Notes: generated from the letters alone by a model not told the origin. Positions 1-9,958 are shown, counted from the stretch's first letter. The stretch is DNA of 64,000 bases from an uncultured bacterium (GCA_937862565.1 CALMFT010000033.1:1-64000); one strand, 5' to 3'. Numbers and translations: made by a program.

Positions 1-233
1 TGAAATATGATGATGAGATAGTTTACAATGCTACAAGATTTTATATGCACATACTTATAACACGACACGTAAGTGAAATGATAGCTATGTGAGTTGATGT
101 AGAAAGTTATGCAGATAGCAAGTATGCAGACCAGATTGAAGAAAAATTAAGCGAATTAATATCGCTTTGTACAGGTAGAACCTTTTTAGAATTAACAGAA
201 ACATTTATATGAAAATCATTGACTGAAAACTAA
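1..233 (+). CDS. Unknown protein, 3' part of gene
   Basis: The reading frame is already open at base 3 and ends at TAA 231-233, so only the last 76 codons are present. It contains in-frame TGA codons read as glycine. The visible part is mostly helical-looking and polar, with alternating acidic and hydrophobic residues. I recognise no domain. The next gene starts 11 bases downstream, so the two are probably co-transcribed. Confidence 0.6.
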
Positions 234-244
234 TACACCACGCA

Positions 245-1756
245 ATGAACGTTGGTGATATAGTTGTTCTACAAAAACACATATCAGGTAAAAAAAGTCT
301 ATTCTATGGACAGACAGTTATATATCTAGGAAACACTAGTCAGTGAATATCTCTATTCAGACTTAAACGAAACGTAAATGTACGTGAGAATAGACATAGA
401 ACAGATTATGTACCAAGACTACATCATATTGTGAGCTTTCCACTTGGAATCAACTGATCATTTACAGATCCACAAGGAAGAGATATTGGACAAACAATGC
501 CTAGTATACACAAAATGGGTTGAGAATACTTTGCACAAGATTCATACGTAGATGTGACGCCTGAATGAGAAGATAAAGATTATCTTGAATTAGATATAGA
601 AATACCAACTACGGACTTTGCATTTATTAAAAACCAAGACTTTAATGACTTTATCGAAAGACAAAGAGTATTACAATTCATTGAAGCAGAACCTTGGATT
701 GAATTATATATGCCAGTAGCAAAAAAAGTAAGCCGTGTACCAGATATGGTATGGGGAAGAAAGGCAACTGTAGAACTAGAACAAGTATTTAATGAAAACA
801 CAACATCATACTTACCAAATTCCTGAATGGCATCATACTTTCAAAAAGATATCATCTATAAGCTCCACAACGGAGATATGGGTAATATGAATGTAGCAAC
901 AACAGGAGCAGCATATCCAATGACATATTGTAGATGACAAGCACCAAGAGGTAAATTTACGCATCAAGAACTCACTTTTGATATTCATAATGATCCAGCT
1001 TATGATGAGTGTCTAGTGTCAGTATGACAAGTAATTAACTTCGTATACTACCCTACACTACCAGGTTACCCATCATCTGAACAAAATATACCAAGAGAAT
1101 TCTATATTGGAACTAGCCCACAACCTGCTTCGGAAGATGTAGAATACATATCAGAATGAGAGTCTTGGACAATTGTACAAGCAAGAACACATCAATCATC
1201 AGCAGTATCGCCAGACTTTCCAAGATGGAGATCAATAAGATCAGATGATCCACAAACAGCAGAAAACTTTGTAAGCACATATACATTAAACTACGATAGT
1301 GGTCCATTACCAACATCTGGATTTAATAGTACATCAGAAATGTTAGCCCATATCACAGCATTAAAACAACCTTCAATGAAACCATTAAAGTATGATTTAG
1401 AACAATGAGATATTGTTTATATTAATCCTGAACATATTGGTAATAAAATGCACAGAAAATATAGAGAATACATTGTAATCTCCTTCTGGTGAAACGATTG
1501 AGCAGGTAATCAAGTATACAAAATACAACCAGCCAACAAAAAAACATTCAATTGAGAATGAGCGATAGAGATGAGAGCAAAGCACTTATTAAAAGCAGAG
1601 AAGATTACAAAACGTAAATTCACTCTTGCTGAAGACTTTGGAAAATACAAAGCAGGACAAACATTCACCAGAGATGAAATGATACAAATATTTGGTAAAT
1701 TCCAAGATGCTCGTGACCCGTTTATACTTAATAAATTATACATATGTGCTGAATAG
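245..1756 (+). CDS. Unknown 503-residue protein upstream of amidotransferase cassette
   Basis: The frame runs from ATG 245 to TAG 1754-1756 with about a dozen TGA codons read as glycine. An alternative in-frame ATG at 209 would overlap the previous gene by 25 bases; 245 is chosen because it clears that overlap, but the choice is weak since neither start has a Shine-Dalgarno sequence. I recognise no family. The N-terminus (M-N-V-G-D-I-V-V-L) and a segment near residue 385 (Q-G-D-I-V-Y-I-N) look like beta-barrel openings. The C-terminal 60 residues are basic and helical. The last 13 bases overlap the start of the glutamine amidotransferase gene, suggesting translational coupling and a possible role in the same pathway. 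Confidence 0.75.
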
Positions 1757-3048
1757 CTTTTAGAAAAATAGAGACATTGAAAAATATGCTAGAGACACAA
1801 TCAAGTAGAGGAATGGATTGAGTAGGACTTATTTATGAAGGACAAAAATGAATAACATTACATAAACTATTCGTAGAAAAGAATTATAAAAATTGGCTTG
1901 AATGGAAATCAGGTGACAAAGAAGCAATGTCATACTACTTTACAGACAACAGAACATACACATACGCTAAACTCGAAGAATTCTATCAAGACATTATAGA
2001 GCTTACAACGAGAGGGTTTGACCAACAAAAGTATGTATTTGCACACCACCGCAAATGAACTGTAGGATCAAACTCAATTGAAAATACTCATCCGTTTGAA
2101 ACAGATAAATTCATTCTTGCACAAAATGGTACAGATCGTAGATTGCACGAATGGGGAATTGTAGAAGGAATTGATCCTGACAGATCAGATACATTCGTAT
2201 TACTACAATACCTTGATATGCACTGTAATACTCTCGAAGAGTGTTTAGGACGCATTGCGATACTTCTTTCACGTAAAATCACAATTGGAACAATAATGAT
2301 TTATTCAAAAACTGAATGAAAAATGATGTTCTTTGCAGACGGAGAACGTTCACTCTATATTGAAAAAAATACAGATGGTACTATCAACTATATTCAATCA
2401 CGCAAAGATGATACAGTATGTGACTACAAAACAAAAGGTTATATAGTAACAGACTTTAGTGGTAATATATTTGTTGAAAAGTTAGAAAATCTTAACGAAG
2501 TTAAAGTTGTTCACAAAACATCAACAGCAGCAGTTATAAACTATTACACAGCACCAATGCTTTGAGCTTCGCAACAAACTTTCCCCCCAGCCCGATGAAA
2601 CTACAATATGTATTGAGACGATCCAGAAGATATGAATTGGGGCGGAATTGATTGAGGTTTTCAAGAAATAGACCCAGACGTCAATGACGTAAACGAAATA
2701 GAGGCGGACAATGGTTGGATTAACGATATGCCACTTTCGGATGTAATGGAACTTCTTGAAGATGCAGACGAAAAGTTATTTCATAAACTGAAAGCAAAAT
2801 GCTCAAACGGGTCTGCTACAGCAGAAGAACAAACAGAATACATTAACATAGTAATCTATGTAGGTATGTTAATCAAACGATGAGTACTTCTTACAGAGAA
2901 ATTCATCAAAGAAATTGAATCAACTAAAAAATGATTTCTGAATCTCTGAAAAGATGAAATTCATACAACAGAAAGAAACAAACGTATCGCTCAGCTCCGT
3001 ATGCAAATGATGGAACTAAGCTCTTATAAAGATATTTACAAACTATAA
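1744..3048 (+). CDS. Class II glutamine amidotransferase (Ntn-type) protein
   Basis: The product (434 residues) starts M-C-G-I, with G encoded by TGA: the hallmark N-terminus of class II (Ntn) glutamine amidotransferases, where Cys2 becomes the N-terminal nucleophile that releases ammonia from glutamine. Further family features follow: R-G-M-D-G at residues 22-26, H-H-R at 101-103, N-T-H-P at 114-117 and N-G at 128-129. The C-terminal half is acidic, then helical and lysine-rich, and is not recognised. The start at 1744 is fixed by the M-C-G-I motif and overlaps the preceding gene by 13 bases. The next gene begins 1 base after the stop and encodes an amidoligase, which could use the ammonia or amino donor. 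The glutaminase role is firm by motif; the substrate is unknown. Confidence 0.88.
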
Positions 3049-3049
3049 T

Positions 3050-4111
3050 ATGCTAATTTGAATAGAACACGAGGTTTGAGTCTTAGACCAACAAAAAAGC
3101 TTACAAAAAGCAATGTGAACAGTAAGACCATCTGACCACTATAATGAGTATAAAGAAGTAATGAAAGGACTACACGTAGCCTACGACAAAGAATACTACA
3201 ATACTCAATACGAGGTGAAATTCCGCTGATTTGAACCATCAGTAGTCAATATAGCAGGAGTATCAGATTACTTCTGAATGCTATACTGAAAACACGATAC
3301 AATACAAAACAAATGACCTGACTTCGTTGGTACACATATTCACTTATTCAATTGATATGGACCAACTAATAAAGGACACATACAAGTAGTAGCCAGAGTT
3401 TTTGCTGAAATGGCAACATTCTGGAAAAAATACTACGAAGATGACCGTATTGCCGATATATATAAAAACTACGAACTCAGACGATTATCAACATCAAACA
3501 ATCTACTAAAGTTTCTAGATCATAATGTATTTTTCGGTAAACTAAGAAGTATTCTAGACTACAACTGACAGTCATATCAATACAAAGACATTGGATATGA
3601 TAGACCTAAATACGCTCCAGTAATATGGTCTCACGCACGTTGAGGTAAAGAATACTCTCTTGAGCTTCGATATATATCAAACACATACTACCTACTAGAA
3701 GATCCAGTGGTAATTAAGCAATTAATTGATGACTGTGAAATGATAGTAAACAATGCTACTGCTAACCCAGTAGAAAACCTAGAAGAAACTAAAGCTACTT
3801 TAGAATCAATTTATAAAAACTACTTAACTATAACAACACTTTCATATGGAATCCAAAATAATATGAGTTTACGGGACGTTGAAGACAGGATTTGGAAATC
3901 ACTACCTATTACAGCCGTTGACCTCAATCAAGACAGACTACGTTTTGTTTCACAAATTAACTTGAGTATGATTCCCGATAACGACATTTGCTCCAGAAGC
4001 AATGCTATTGTCAGATGACGCAGAGATGAATCAGAAGATGATTGATACTCAGATGAGGATGGATGGGAAGATGACGAGTCAGACAGCTGATCAGAAGAAG
4101 AAAGCAATTAA
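3050..4111 (+). CDS. Amidoligase-family (glutamine synthetase-like fold) ligase 1
   Basis: 353 residues. The N-terminus carries G-I-E-H-E (residues 4-8, G from TGA), then E-V-K-F-R-G, then G-T-H-I-H at 94-98, and E-L-R at 205-207 followed by a Y-I-S-N-T-Y stretch. This order matches the amidoligase family, COOH-NH2 ligases related to glutamine synthetase that form amide or peptide bonds using ATP; the Glu and His residues are expected metal/ATP ligands. The last 50 residues are highly acidic (D/E/S-rich) with no evident fold. That tail, and the region before it, are encoded by DNA that also encodes the cyclotransferase in another frame. Flanking amidotransferase and cyclotransferase genes support a gamma-glutamyl or similar amide chemistry. 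The substrate cannot be read from sequence. Confidence 0.8.
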
Positions 4112-4340
4112 AATTGAGCTATACAAGGTTACAGATGAGAATATGCTAGCACGCCTAGACTCTCTCGAATGACACCCACGTTGGTACCGTAGAACACCGA
4201 TTAGAACACTTAGTGGAGAATCTATAGAGATATACAATATGCCACTAGACCAAAACACTTCTCCATCATCAGAAGTATATATGGCACAAATGTTTGAGAA
4301 AGAAGATGATGATTTTATTTACTATAACTGGACTAGATAA
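3846..4340 (+). CDS. Gamma-glutamylcyclotransferase (GGCT/AIG2)-like protein
   Basis: 164 residues in a frame different from the amidoligase. The start is set by the canonical GGCT opening: V-Y-G-T-L-K at residues 8-13 with G at 15 and N at 18. Later come G-F-P, I-E-L-Y-K-V, L-D-S-L-E-G and W-Y-R-R-T-P, the conserved GGCT/AIG2 core. The family cyclises gamma-glutamyl amines or peptides to 5-oxoproline, releasing the amine. A polar insert rich in Met, Gln and Lys lies between G-F-P and I-E-L-Y; it is encoded opposite the acidic tail of the amidoligase. The first 266 bases overlap the amidoligase gene. The stop overlaps the next start (TAATG). A gene start at 4143 would miss the Y-G-T-L-K core, so 3846 is preferred. 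Confidence 0.85.
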
Positions 4341-5281
4341 TGACAACAGCACCACTCGATATATGTTTCGCTCTTCAGGATATGACTCCAGACGAAATAT
4401 TTGCAGACAAAAAGTTTGCACAAGAACTAGAACTCGCTAACGTAGCCTACTTCGATAACCAGATGCCATCACAATGTAGAAATCATAGTTGTTCAACAAG
4501 AATTACTGAAATTGATTGACTATACAAAGCAACTAAAGAAAAGCGACTCGCTTACTATAACTTAGTAAAAGAGCACTACAAAGACAAACTTCCACTCGGA
4601 TGAGATAGATACCTTTCAGGTTGAAATCACTTCCATATCTTCTTTAATACACAAAAAGAAGTATCTTCTCTCATTGAGAAATGAGCTCCAATAACACCTG
4701 ATATGTATACATTCATTCGGGCAATACCACTCTTTGCTAAATTCAAAAAGTTTGAAGATGGTACAAAGAAATTTTTCTCACGAAGATGTTGGTGACATAG
4801 AGTAAATACTGTAATTGCTCAAAGCAAAAGTTACGGTATTGCTGGTAAAACCTCTTACTCATCATCTGAAAATCGTTCATCATATTCATACAACAGTCCA
4901 GATGCAGAAACAGGTACAACAGTTCAGTCTCTTGAATTCCGTATGAACGGAACAATAGATAACCGTATCTATGGTCTGTACCAAGCATCAATGCTGTATG
5001 CACTTGATAAAACTTTCTGAGAAGTAACTCCATTACGAAGCTCCACTTCAATATACGATGGAATTACTGCCCAGTTTTCTGGAGAAGACTATGATAGTCC
5101 AGGATGTATCAGTTTAAATAAACTACACGATATGTGACACGGATTTAAATTGTCTAAGCCAGATGTAAAAAAGCTTACTACTAATATAAATATTATGTTA
5201 TCTTTACTCAATAAATATGGTTTAACAAACTCTGCAAATAGTTTGCAATCCTATATAGATGAGTATAATATACTCGCTTAA
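4340..5281 (+). CDS. Amidoligase-like protein 2
   Basis: 313 residues, starting in the TAATG overlap with the cyclotransferase gene. It repeats the spacing of amidoligase 1: H-F-H at residues 97-99 (H96/H98 in the first) and E-F-R at 199-201 (E205/R207 in the first), with E-L-E-L at 29-32 as a possible equivalent of the N-terminal G-x-E-x-E motif, although the glycine is replaced. A serine/tyrosine-rich loop precedes the E-F-R motif. I infer a diverged second ligase acting with the first; a catalytically weakened partner subunit is also possible. No recognisable terminator follows; a promoter for the next unit lies at 5337-5363. Confidence 0.65.
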
Positions 5282-5336
5282 CCGCAACGCAAATATGTTT
5301 ATTCTCATACAGAAGCCTCCCTAGTGAGCAATAAAT

Positions 5337-5363
5337 TTGTTCTATTTTTTTATTTACTATAAT
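5337..5363 (+). promoter_or_regulatory. Sigma70-like promoter before 5375 gene
   Basis: TTGTTC (5337-5342) and a perfect TATAAT (5358-5363) are separated by 15 bases. The ATG at 5375 is 11 bases beyond the -10 box, so the leader would be only a few bases long. Confidence 0.55.
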
Positions 5364-5374
5364 TTTTTATTATT

Positions 5375-5926
5375 ATGTCTCCTAATACAATCTTCGTTCT
5401 CAACCGTAACTATCTCGGTGAAGCTGAAGGATCAATCCTTGAATCAACATCAGTACCTGGAATCTACCGAATCCAAGGAACAGCTAAATTCGTAGGATCA
5501 CAATACGCTCGTGAAGTTGAAGTTGAAGTTGTTCAGGTAGTAGCTACATCAATCCCTGCACAAGCAGAACAAGTACAAGAAACGTTCAACGCATCAAACT
5601 TCTTTGATATGATGACTCGTGGAAGTTTATCAATCAACAGTGTGTTATCATCAAGCGAAATAGCATCAATCGAATACCTCCAACAACACGTTCGTGGTCT
5701 CTCTATTAACGTAGGTGATTCTTACCGTTACTACACTCGTTCAACAAACCGTTGGGATCTTGCTACATTTGAAATGACAGGTACAGACATTGGTCGTGTA
5801 GTCTCAGGATTCGCTATCAAGTCTCCTTCACGTAAAACTGCAAAGAGAAAACTCCTTAAGGCACTTAACGATGTATACGGTCTTCTTCTCTCAGCTGACG
5901 AAATCAAGGAATCTGCAAACAACTAA
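5375..5926 (+). CDS. Unknown 183-residue protein with no UGA codons
   Basis: The product has no recognised domain. It has an acidic, valine-rich first half (several E-V-E-V repeats, beta-like) and a basic C-terminus (K-S-P-S-R-K-T-A-K-R-K followed by a helix). All glycines use GGN codons and not one uses UGA, unlike most neighbours, which suggests high expression. A perfect TATAAT lies just upstream. It begins the replication block, 22 bases before the DIPF-tailed protein, so a DNA-binding or replication accessory role is possible but unproven. Confidence 0.75.
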   Translation: MSPNTIFVLNRNYLGEAEGSILESTSVPGIYRIQGTAKFVGSQYAREVEVEVVQVVATSIPAQAEQVQETFNASNFFDMMTRGSLSINSVLSSSEIASIEYLQQHVRGLSINVGDSYRYYTRSTNRWDLATFEMTGTDIGRVVSGFAIKSPSRKTAKRKLLKALNDVYGLLLSADEIKESANN

Positions 5927-5947
5927 TCACTAACGCTTATACACACA

Positions 5948-6661
5948 ATGGCACTTACACTACCAGGTAGCAATCAATCATCAGGGTCTTCTTATCTGAA
6001 GACTCTTGATATTGACTTCAAGGCTACAGAATGACTCTTCGCATACTACGATGGAGAATCAATTGAAGAATCAAAAATTGAAGGTATCATTGTAGGAGAA
6101 GGATTCGAGTTCCGAGGAACTATGGGTCGTCCTACAAAGGCTAAATCAACGAACTATATTTCAGAAACATTTGGTTACGATCAAATGAAAGCTGGAACAA
6201 TTCGTATCCATCAATTCGTACGAGAAGGTTCAAACAACTCTAATTCATCTCTAGGTAAGAAAACTTACCAAGAATGGAAAGATCAAGGTATGAAGCTCCA
6301 TAGAGTAGTATTCCTTATGCAAGGAGAAATTCTTGCTAAAGTTATCTTCTCTCCAGTAGCAACAAAACCTGTAGGAGACCTCATCTCTAAGAATCGAGAC
6401 CTTCCAAACTTTTATTCAACAATTACCGTCAAAACTGATGCAGCAGGGAAACCTGAAATGTATTCAAACGATAACGGAGAATTCTTTGTTCCAGATATCA
6501 TTAAAAACAAGCCTATTGAAACAGCTGATGAAGCTAGAGTAATGGCTCGTATTAAAGAAGTTGACGCTGTAGTTAACAAGAAAGAAGATATGACTCTTCC
6601 TGAGCCAGCTCAACCAAGAACAAACGCTCCAATATCTATCGAGGACATTCCTTTTAGATAG
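5948..6661 (+). CDS. Candidate ssDNA-binding protein with DIPF-type C-terminal tail
   Basis: 237 residues from ATG 5948 to TAG; one TGA (codon 31) is read as glycine. The central part is beta-rich. The C-terminus runs through a Pro/Thr-rich linker to I-E-D-I-P-F-R. A terminal acidic D-I-P-F tip is the partner-binding tail of bacterial SSB and of several phage ssDNA-binding proteins; here one Arg follows the Phe. A separate OB-fold SSB is encoded at 7494, so this may be a second ssDNA-binding or recombination protein. Function is inferred only from the tail and the replication context. Confidence 0.6.
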
Positions 6662-6689
6662 CAGTAGGAAATCTGCTATAAAATTCCTT

Positions 6690-6741
6690 AAAACGGATTT
6701 GATTTCTTAATAAAAACAAGTAAACTGAATCCGTTTTAATT
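6690..6741 (+). terminator. Long-loop inverted repeat, possible terminator
   Basis: AAAACGGATT (6690-6699) and AATCCGTTTT (6728-6737) are perfect inverted copies around a 28-base loop and are followed by AATTTT. A smaller hairpin (TAGCAG 6659-6664 with CTGCTA 6673-6678) lies just before. The loop is long for an intrinsic terminator, so an operator or RNA element is the alternative. Confidence 0.45.
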
Positions 6742-6750
6742 TTCCACTAT

Positions 6751-7245
6751 ATGTTTAAAGACTGCAAACAATGTAACCAAAATAAACCTATAACAGAGTT
6801 TTATTCACACCCACTTACTAAAGATGGAACAATCAATCGATGCAAAGAATGTGTAAAACTAGGTAGACGTTCAGAAAAAGAAAGAAAAATGGCTAGAGAA
6901 CACGATATATTAAGAGCTAAAACTCCAAAACGTATCGCTAAATCTAAAATAATCACAGAACGCTTTAGAACTGCTAATCCATTAAAATGGAAAGCAGAAT
7001 GTATAGTTAACAACTATATTAAAAAACTAAAAAAAGCGTGATGGGAAAAACCAAAAAAATCTTTCATATCTAACGAACCACATAATTATATACATTTACA
7101 TCATCCTGACTATGAAAAGCCATTTGAAGTTGTACCTTGCACACCATCAGAACATAGAAAAATTCATCTATGAGAAATAATAGTGGAAAACAAACATATC
7201 CTTAATCTAAAAGAAATATGCTTACTATCTACTACCACGAAATAG
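6751..7245 (+). CDS. HNH-type nuclease with N-terminal zinc motif
   Basis: 164 residues. The N-terminus has C-K-Q-C (residues 5-8) and, about 20 residues later, C-K-E-C, a four-cysteine zinc module common on phage HNH proteins. The C-terminus reads H-L-H-H-P-D-Y followed by E-H-R-K-I-H, the H...N/H pattern of an HNH core. The middle is strongly basic, consistent with DNA binding. TGA at codons 97 and 145 is read as glycine. Its end overlaps the XRE regulator by 28 bases. It could be a homing nuclease or a phage DNA-processing enzyme. Confidence 0.72.
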
Positions 7246-7469
7246 GCGATTCAGTCAAGAATATTCGTGAATGGATAGGAATGTCACAAAAACAGTTAGC
7301 TTTAGAGGCAGGAATATCACCTGCCTCTATTTCTTTACTGGAGAATGGAACTTCAACTAACATTGGATTAGAAAATCTTCAATGAATATTCAAGGCTTTG
7401 TCACACAAACCCATCAAGAAAAAAGAGTATTGAGAAAATACAGGAACACTAGTTCTCTCATTCGAGTAA
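7218..7469 (+). CDS. XRE/Cro-type helix-turn-helix regulator
   Basis: 83 residues. Residues 14-45 form a classic HTH_3 fold: V-K-N-I-R-E-W-I-G-M-S-Q-K-Q-L-A followed by E-A-G-I-S-P-A-S-I-S-L-L-E-N-G. It is encoded between an HNH gene and the ssb gene and probably regulates transcription of this early block. No operator could be assigned with confidence. The C-terminal 30 residues are short and polar. Confidence 0.85.
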
Positions 7470-7493
7470 ATACAATAATAACCAACCACAACA

Positions 7494-7907
7494 ATGCTAG
7501 ATGACGCTAATCAGGTCAAGCTACGTGGTACAGTTGCTGAAACATACTATATGCAGACAGCAAAATGACACGATAGACTTACCTTCACACTACAACTCCA
7601 ATCAGAGTTTAAAGACCCTTTCGGAGATACAGTTTACAACAAGACATTCATTACTTGTGTAGCCTGGGCAGGAGCTGCTAAGCTCTTCAAAGATAAACTT
7701 GAACAAGGTACACGAGTTCAACTTATCGGTGAACTTACTACCTATACATCTCCAAACAAAAAAGATCCTTCAATCATTATGTACAAGTCTGAAGTTCGGA
7801 CTCATAAAATTGAAATCGTTGGATTTGATGAAAATTTTAAACCACGATCATTTAATAACGAGAAAGTAGAGTTCTCAATTACAGACGACTTTTCTGATCT
7901 AAATTAA
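7494..7907 (+). CDS. ssb: Single-stranded DNA-binding protein (OB fold)
   Basis: 137 residues. The N-terminal 110 residues follow the SSB OB-fold layout: V-K-L-R-G-T-V, then L-T-F-T-L-Q-L, then C-V-A-W-A-G-A-A and G-T-R-V-Q-L-I-G-E-L. The C-terminus ends in an acidic tail (T-D-D-F-S-D-L-N) but lacks the usual terminal Phe. It protects ssDNA during replication and recombination. The stop overlaps the next ATG (TAAATG, no gap), and primase-helicase and nuclease genes follow. Confidence 0.8.
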
Positions 7908-8267
7908 ATGATAGCAGAAATCCAAATACCTATAGAGGGAATACCTTACGCATTTGCTAAATATCATATCGAAGTAGATAACTTACTTGCTCTACAATGA
8001 CTTTGAGCAGTACACGCTAGTATATCTCAAGATGTGAAATCTGCACCAAAAGAACTCTCTACACAAAACGTTCTTGAAGTAAAACAAATGCAAGAGCTAT
8101 TAGAAGATACAGTAGAGAAATCCGAAATGAAGTCACGACTAATTGAATCATTAAAACAAGAACTCTGAGAAGAGAAGTATAATGCTATTAGAGAACAGAC
8201 TCTTAATTCGGCTGAGTTCCAAGCCATAACCAAACACAGCTCTAAAAATGCACCAATCGAAGCCTAA
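7908..8267 (+). CDS. Unknown 119-residue helical protein
   Basis: The protein begins directly after the ssb stop codon. It has an N-terminal beta-like segment and a long charged helical or coiled-coil region (residues 50-100, rich in Glu, Lys and Gln). Three TGA codons are read as glycine. No family is recognised. Position between ssb and a PD-(D/E)XK nuclease suggests a recombination or replication accessory role. Confidence 0.65.
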
Positions 8268-8937
8268 CAAACCATCTGTAAGTAAAATCGTTGCGGAAAT
8301 GTTTCCAACAGACCCAACGTTCTTTCAAATGGCACTCAGTGCAGAAGTTATACAAAAAAAGAAAATAGATTGAGTAATTAAACCTGGCTCCATTGCGGAC
8401 CAGGTTACTCATCTTGTTGCAAGTGATGTTATGTTTATGCTTAACACATTTGGAACAATCATACACAGTGTAGCATTCGACCGAGGACTACTTTGAATTA
8501 GCTATCCAGTTAAAAATAATGTACTAGCTAGACATATTCGCTGAATCGAAGAGTTTTTTATAAAGACTTGAGCACGACTCATTATGTGAGAAACGTGTGT
8601 AGAAACAGATGAATACACAGGTACTCTCGATTGAGTGCTAGAATGGAACGGCAAGTACTATATTATAGACTGGAAAACCTGGACAGCATATAAACATATC
8701 TACGGATTTGAAAATGCTATTTTGAAAAAGAATTGAGAACCTTATTCAAGAACACCAGATATAAAAAAAGTAGGGTTTCAACTCTCTTTATATAGAGAGC
8801 CCTTAGAAAAAAGAATTAAAATAGACGGAATGCTTGTGCTCTGGGTAACAGAACATTGAGTATTCTATTGGGAATGTGAATACAATTTAGGTTTATTAGA
8901 TGAATGGAGAAAACGACACAATTGACTTTCACTTTAA
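8248..8937 (+). CDS. PD-(D/E)XK nuclease (RecB/Cas4-like exonuclease)
   Basis: 229 residues, overlapping the previous gene by 20 bases. The core reads G-T-L-D-G-V-L-E-W (about residues 130-138), then Y-Y-I-I-D-W-K-T-W and V-G-F-Q-L-S-L-Y: the D...D-x-K with a following Q-x-x-x-Y that marks RecB-family phage exonucleases. A conserved E in the first helix and H in A-R-H-I-R-G may complete the site. It likely processes DNA ends in phage recombination with the SSB. About ten TGA codons are read as glycine, including the one in the L-D-G motif. Confidence 0.8.
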
Positions 8938-8950
8938 CCGCCTATTACAA

Positions 8951-9568
8951 ATGACAACCATAGCTGCATTACGCAACACAAAAACAAAAGAAGTAGTCCT
9001 CTGTCACGATGGAAGACTTACTACAACAACACATCAGCTCTGTTCTGATAAAGCTAACAAGCTTATAAAATTTACCTATTTCGCTCTACTCTGGTGTGGC
9101 TCAGAACATATGAAAACACTTCTAGAGCACAAACATCGAAAGCTGTTTGATAACATAACCATTGAAAACGAAGAAGATGTACTCTGATTTTACCAAATAT
9201 ACTTTGACAATGTTCTTAACGATCCAGTTGCAAAAGCAGGGGACGTTGGAACAGAAAGACGCCATTCCGCAGACTTTATTATCATAACTCCAACAGATGT
9301 TTATGGAATTAATACTCTCTGAGAATTTACTGATGCAGATTTATCTCACACTAAGTACTCTGATGATCTAGTTTTGTATACAAACTGATCTTGAGGAGAT
9401 GTCACACGTGACTACATTGAATGATATCTTCATAATACTGAAATTGAGTCATTCACTCCAGAAATTATGGCAGACATACTAAAAGCCTGAGCTGAATACG
9501 CAGGAAGAAGAATAGTAAGCTGTAACTCAAACATAACGCTCTATAAAGCTAGAGATCTATTCTTATAA
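8951..9568 (+). CDS. HslV/proteasome-beta-like Ntn peptidase
   Basis: 205 residues. After Met the protein starts T-T-I-A-A-L-R, the N-terminus expected of HslV and 20S beta subunits, where Thr1 is the nucleophile. C-H-D-G-R lies at the place of the conserved Asp17 region and S-D-K puts a Lys at mature position 33. Later A-D-F-I-I-I-T and N-G-S-G-G (both flanking G from TGA) match the HslV A-x-L-I-I-T and G-S-G-G strands, followed by a helix ending A-E-Y-A-G. The start at 8951 is preferred over an in-frame ATG at 8900 because it exposes Thr1. No HslU/ClpX-type unfoldase gene is seen nearby. It might process virion or host proteins. Confidence 0.72.
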
Positions 9569-9594
9569 AAACTTGCTTTCAAAAAAGTTTTTAT
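9565..9594 (+). terminator. AT-rich hairpin terminator
   Basis: ATAAAAACTT (9565-9574) and AAGTTTTTAT (9585-9594) form a perfect 10-bp stem with a 10-base loop, overlapping the stop of the HslV-like gene. The second arm carries the T-run. It also overlaps the promoter that follows. Confidence 0.5.
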
Positions 9595-9600
9595 TATATT
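9573..9600 (+). promoter_or_regulatory. Sigma70-like promoter before 9623
   Basis: TTGCTT (9573-9578) and TATATT (9595-9600) are separated by 16 bases, the same spacing seen at other promoters here. It sits 22 bases before ATG 9623 and would drive the primase-helicase operon. Confidence 0.5.
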
Positions 9601-9622
9601 AATTCCACTTCTTAACAACGCA

Positions 9623-9958
9623 ATGAGTATGAGTAGTAAAAAAGTATATCCAAAACTCTCCACAGATGAGAATGGAAAAAAGTTTCACTTCGATGAAGGA
9701 AACACCCACTTTACAATACGTTTCGCTGGTAATCCAATGTTACTATTAGAGTATCTGTTTATTAAACGATGAGGTTCCGATTTTACAAATGCGTACCAAT
9801 ACGCTAAAGAAGGGAAGACTCACGAAGGACATCCCCTCCTTAGAGAATGTCGTGACGACTTATCCGAACTACTAGAAGTCATTGACCTTATCCACTCAAA
9901 CGGAAAAAATTCCTTAGTCGTTTACATTAACGATCTAGTATGAGTCAGAAAGAATTAA
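9623..9958 (+). CDS. Unknown 111-residue protein before primase
   Basis: The frame runs from ATG 9623 (or ATG 9629) to TAA. The product has mixed alpha/beta character with no recognisable family and few glycines. Its last 19 bases overlap the primase-helicase gene, so it is probably expressed with it. Confidence 0.65.
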
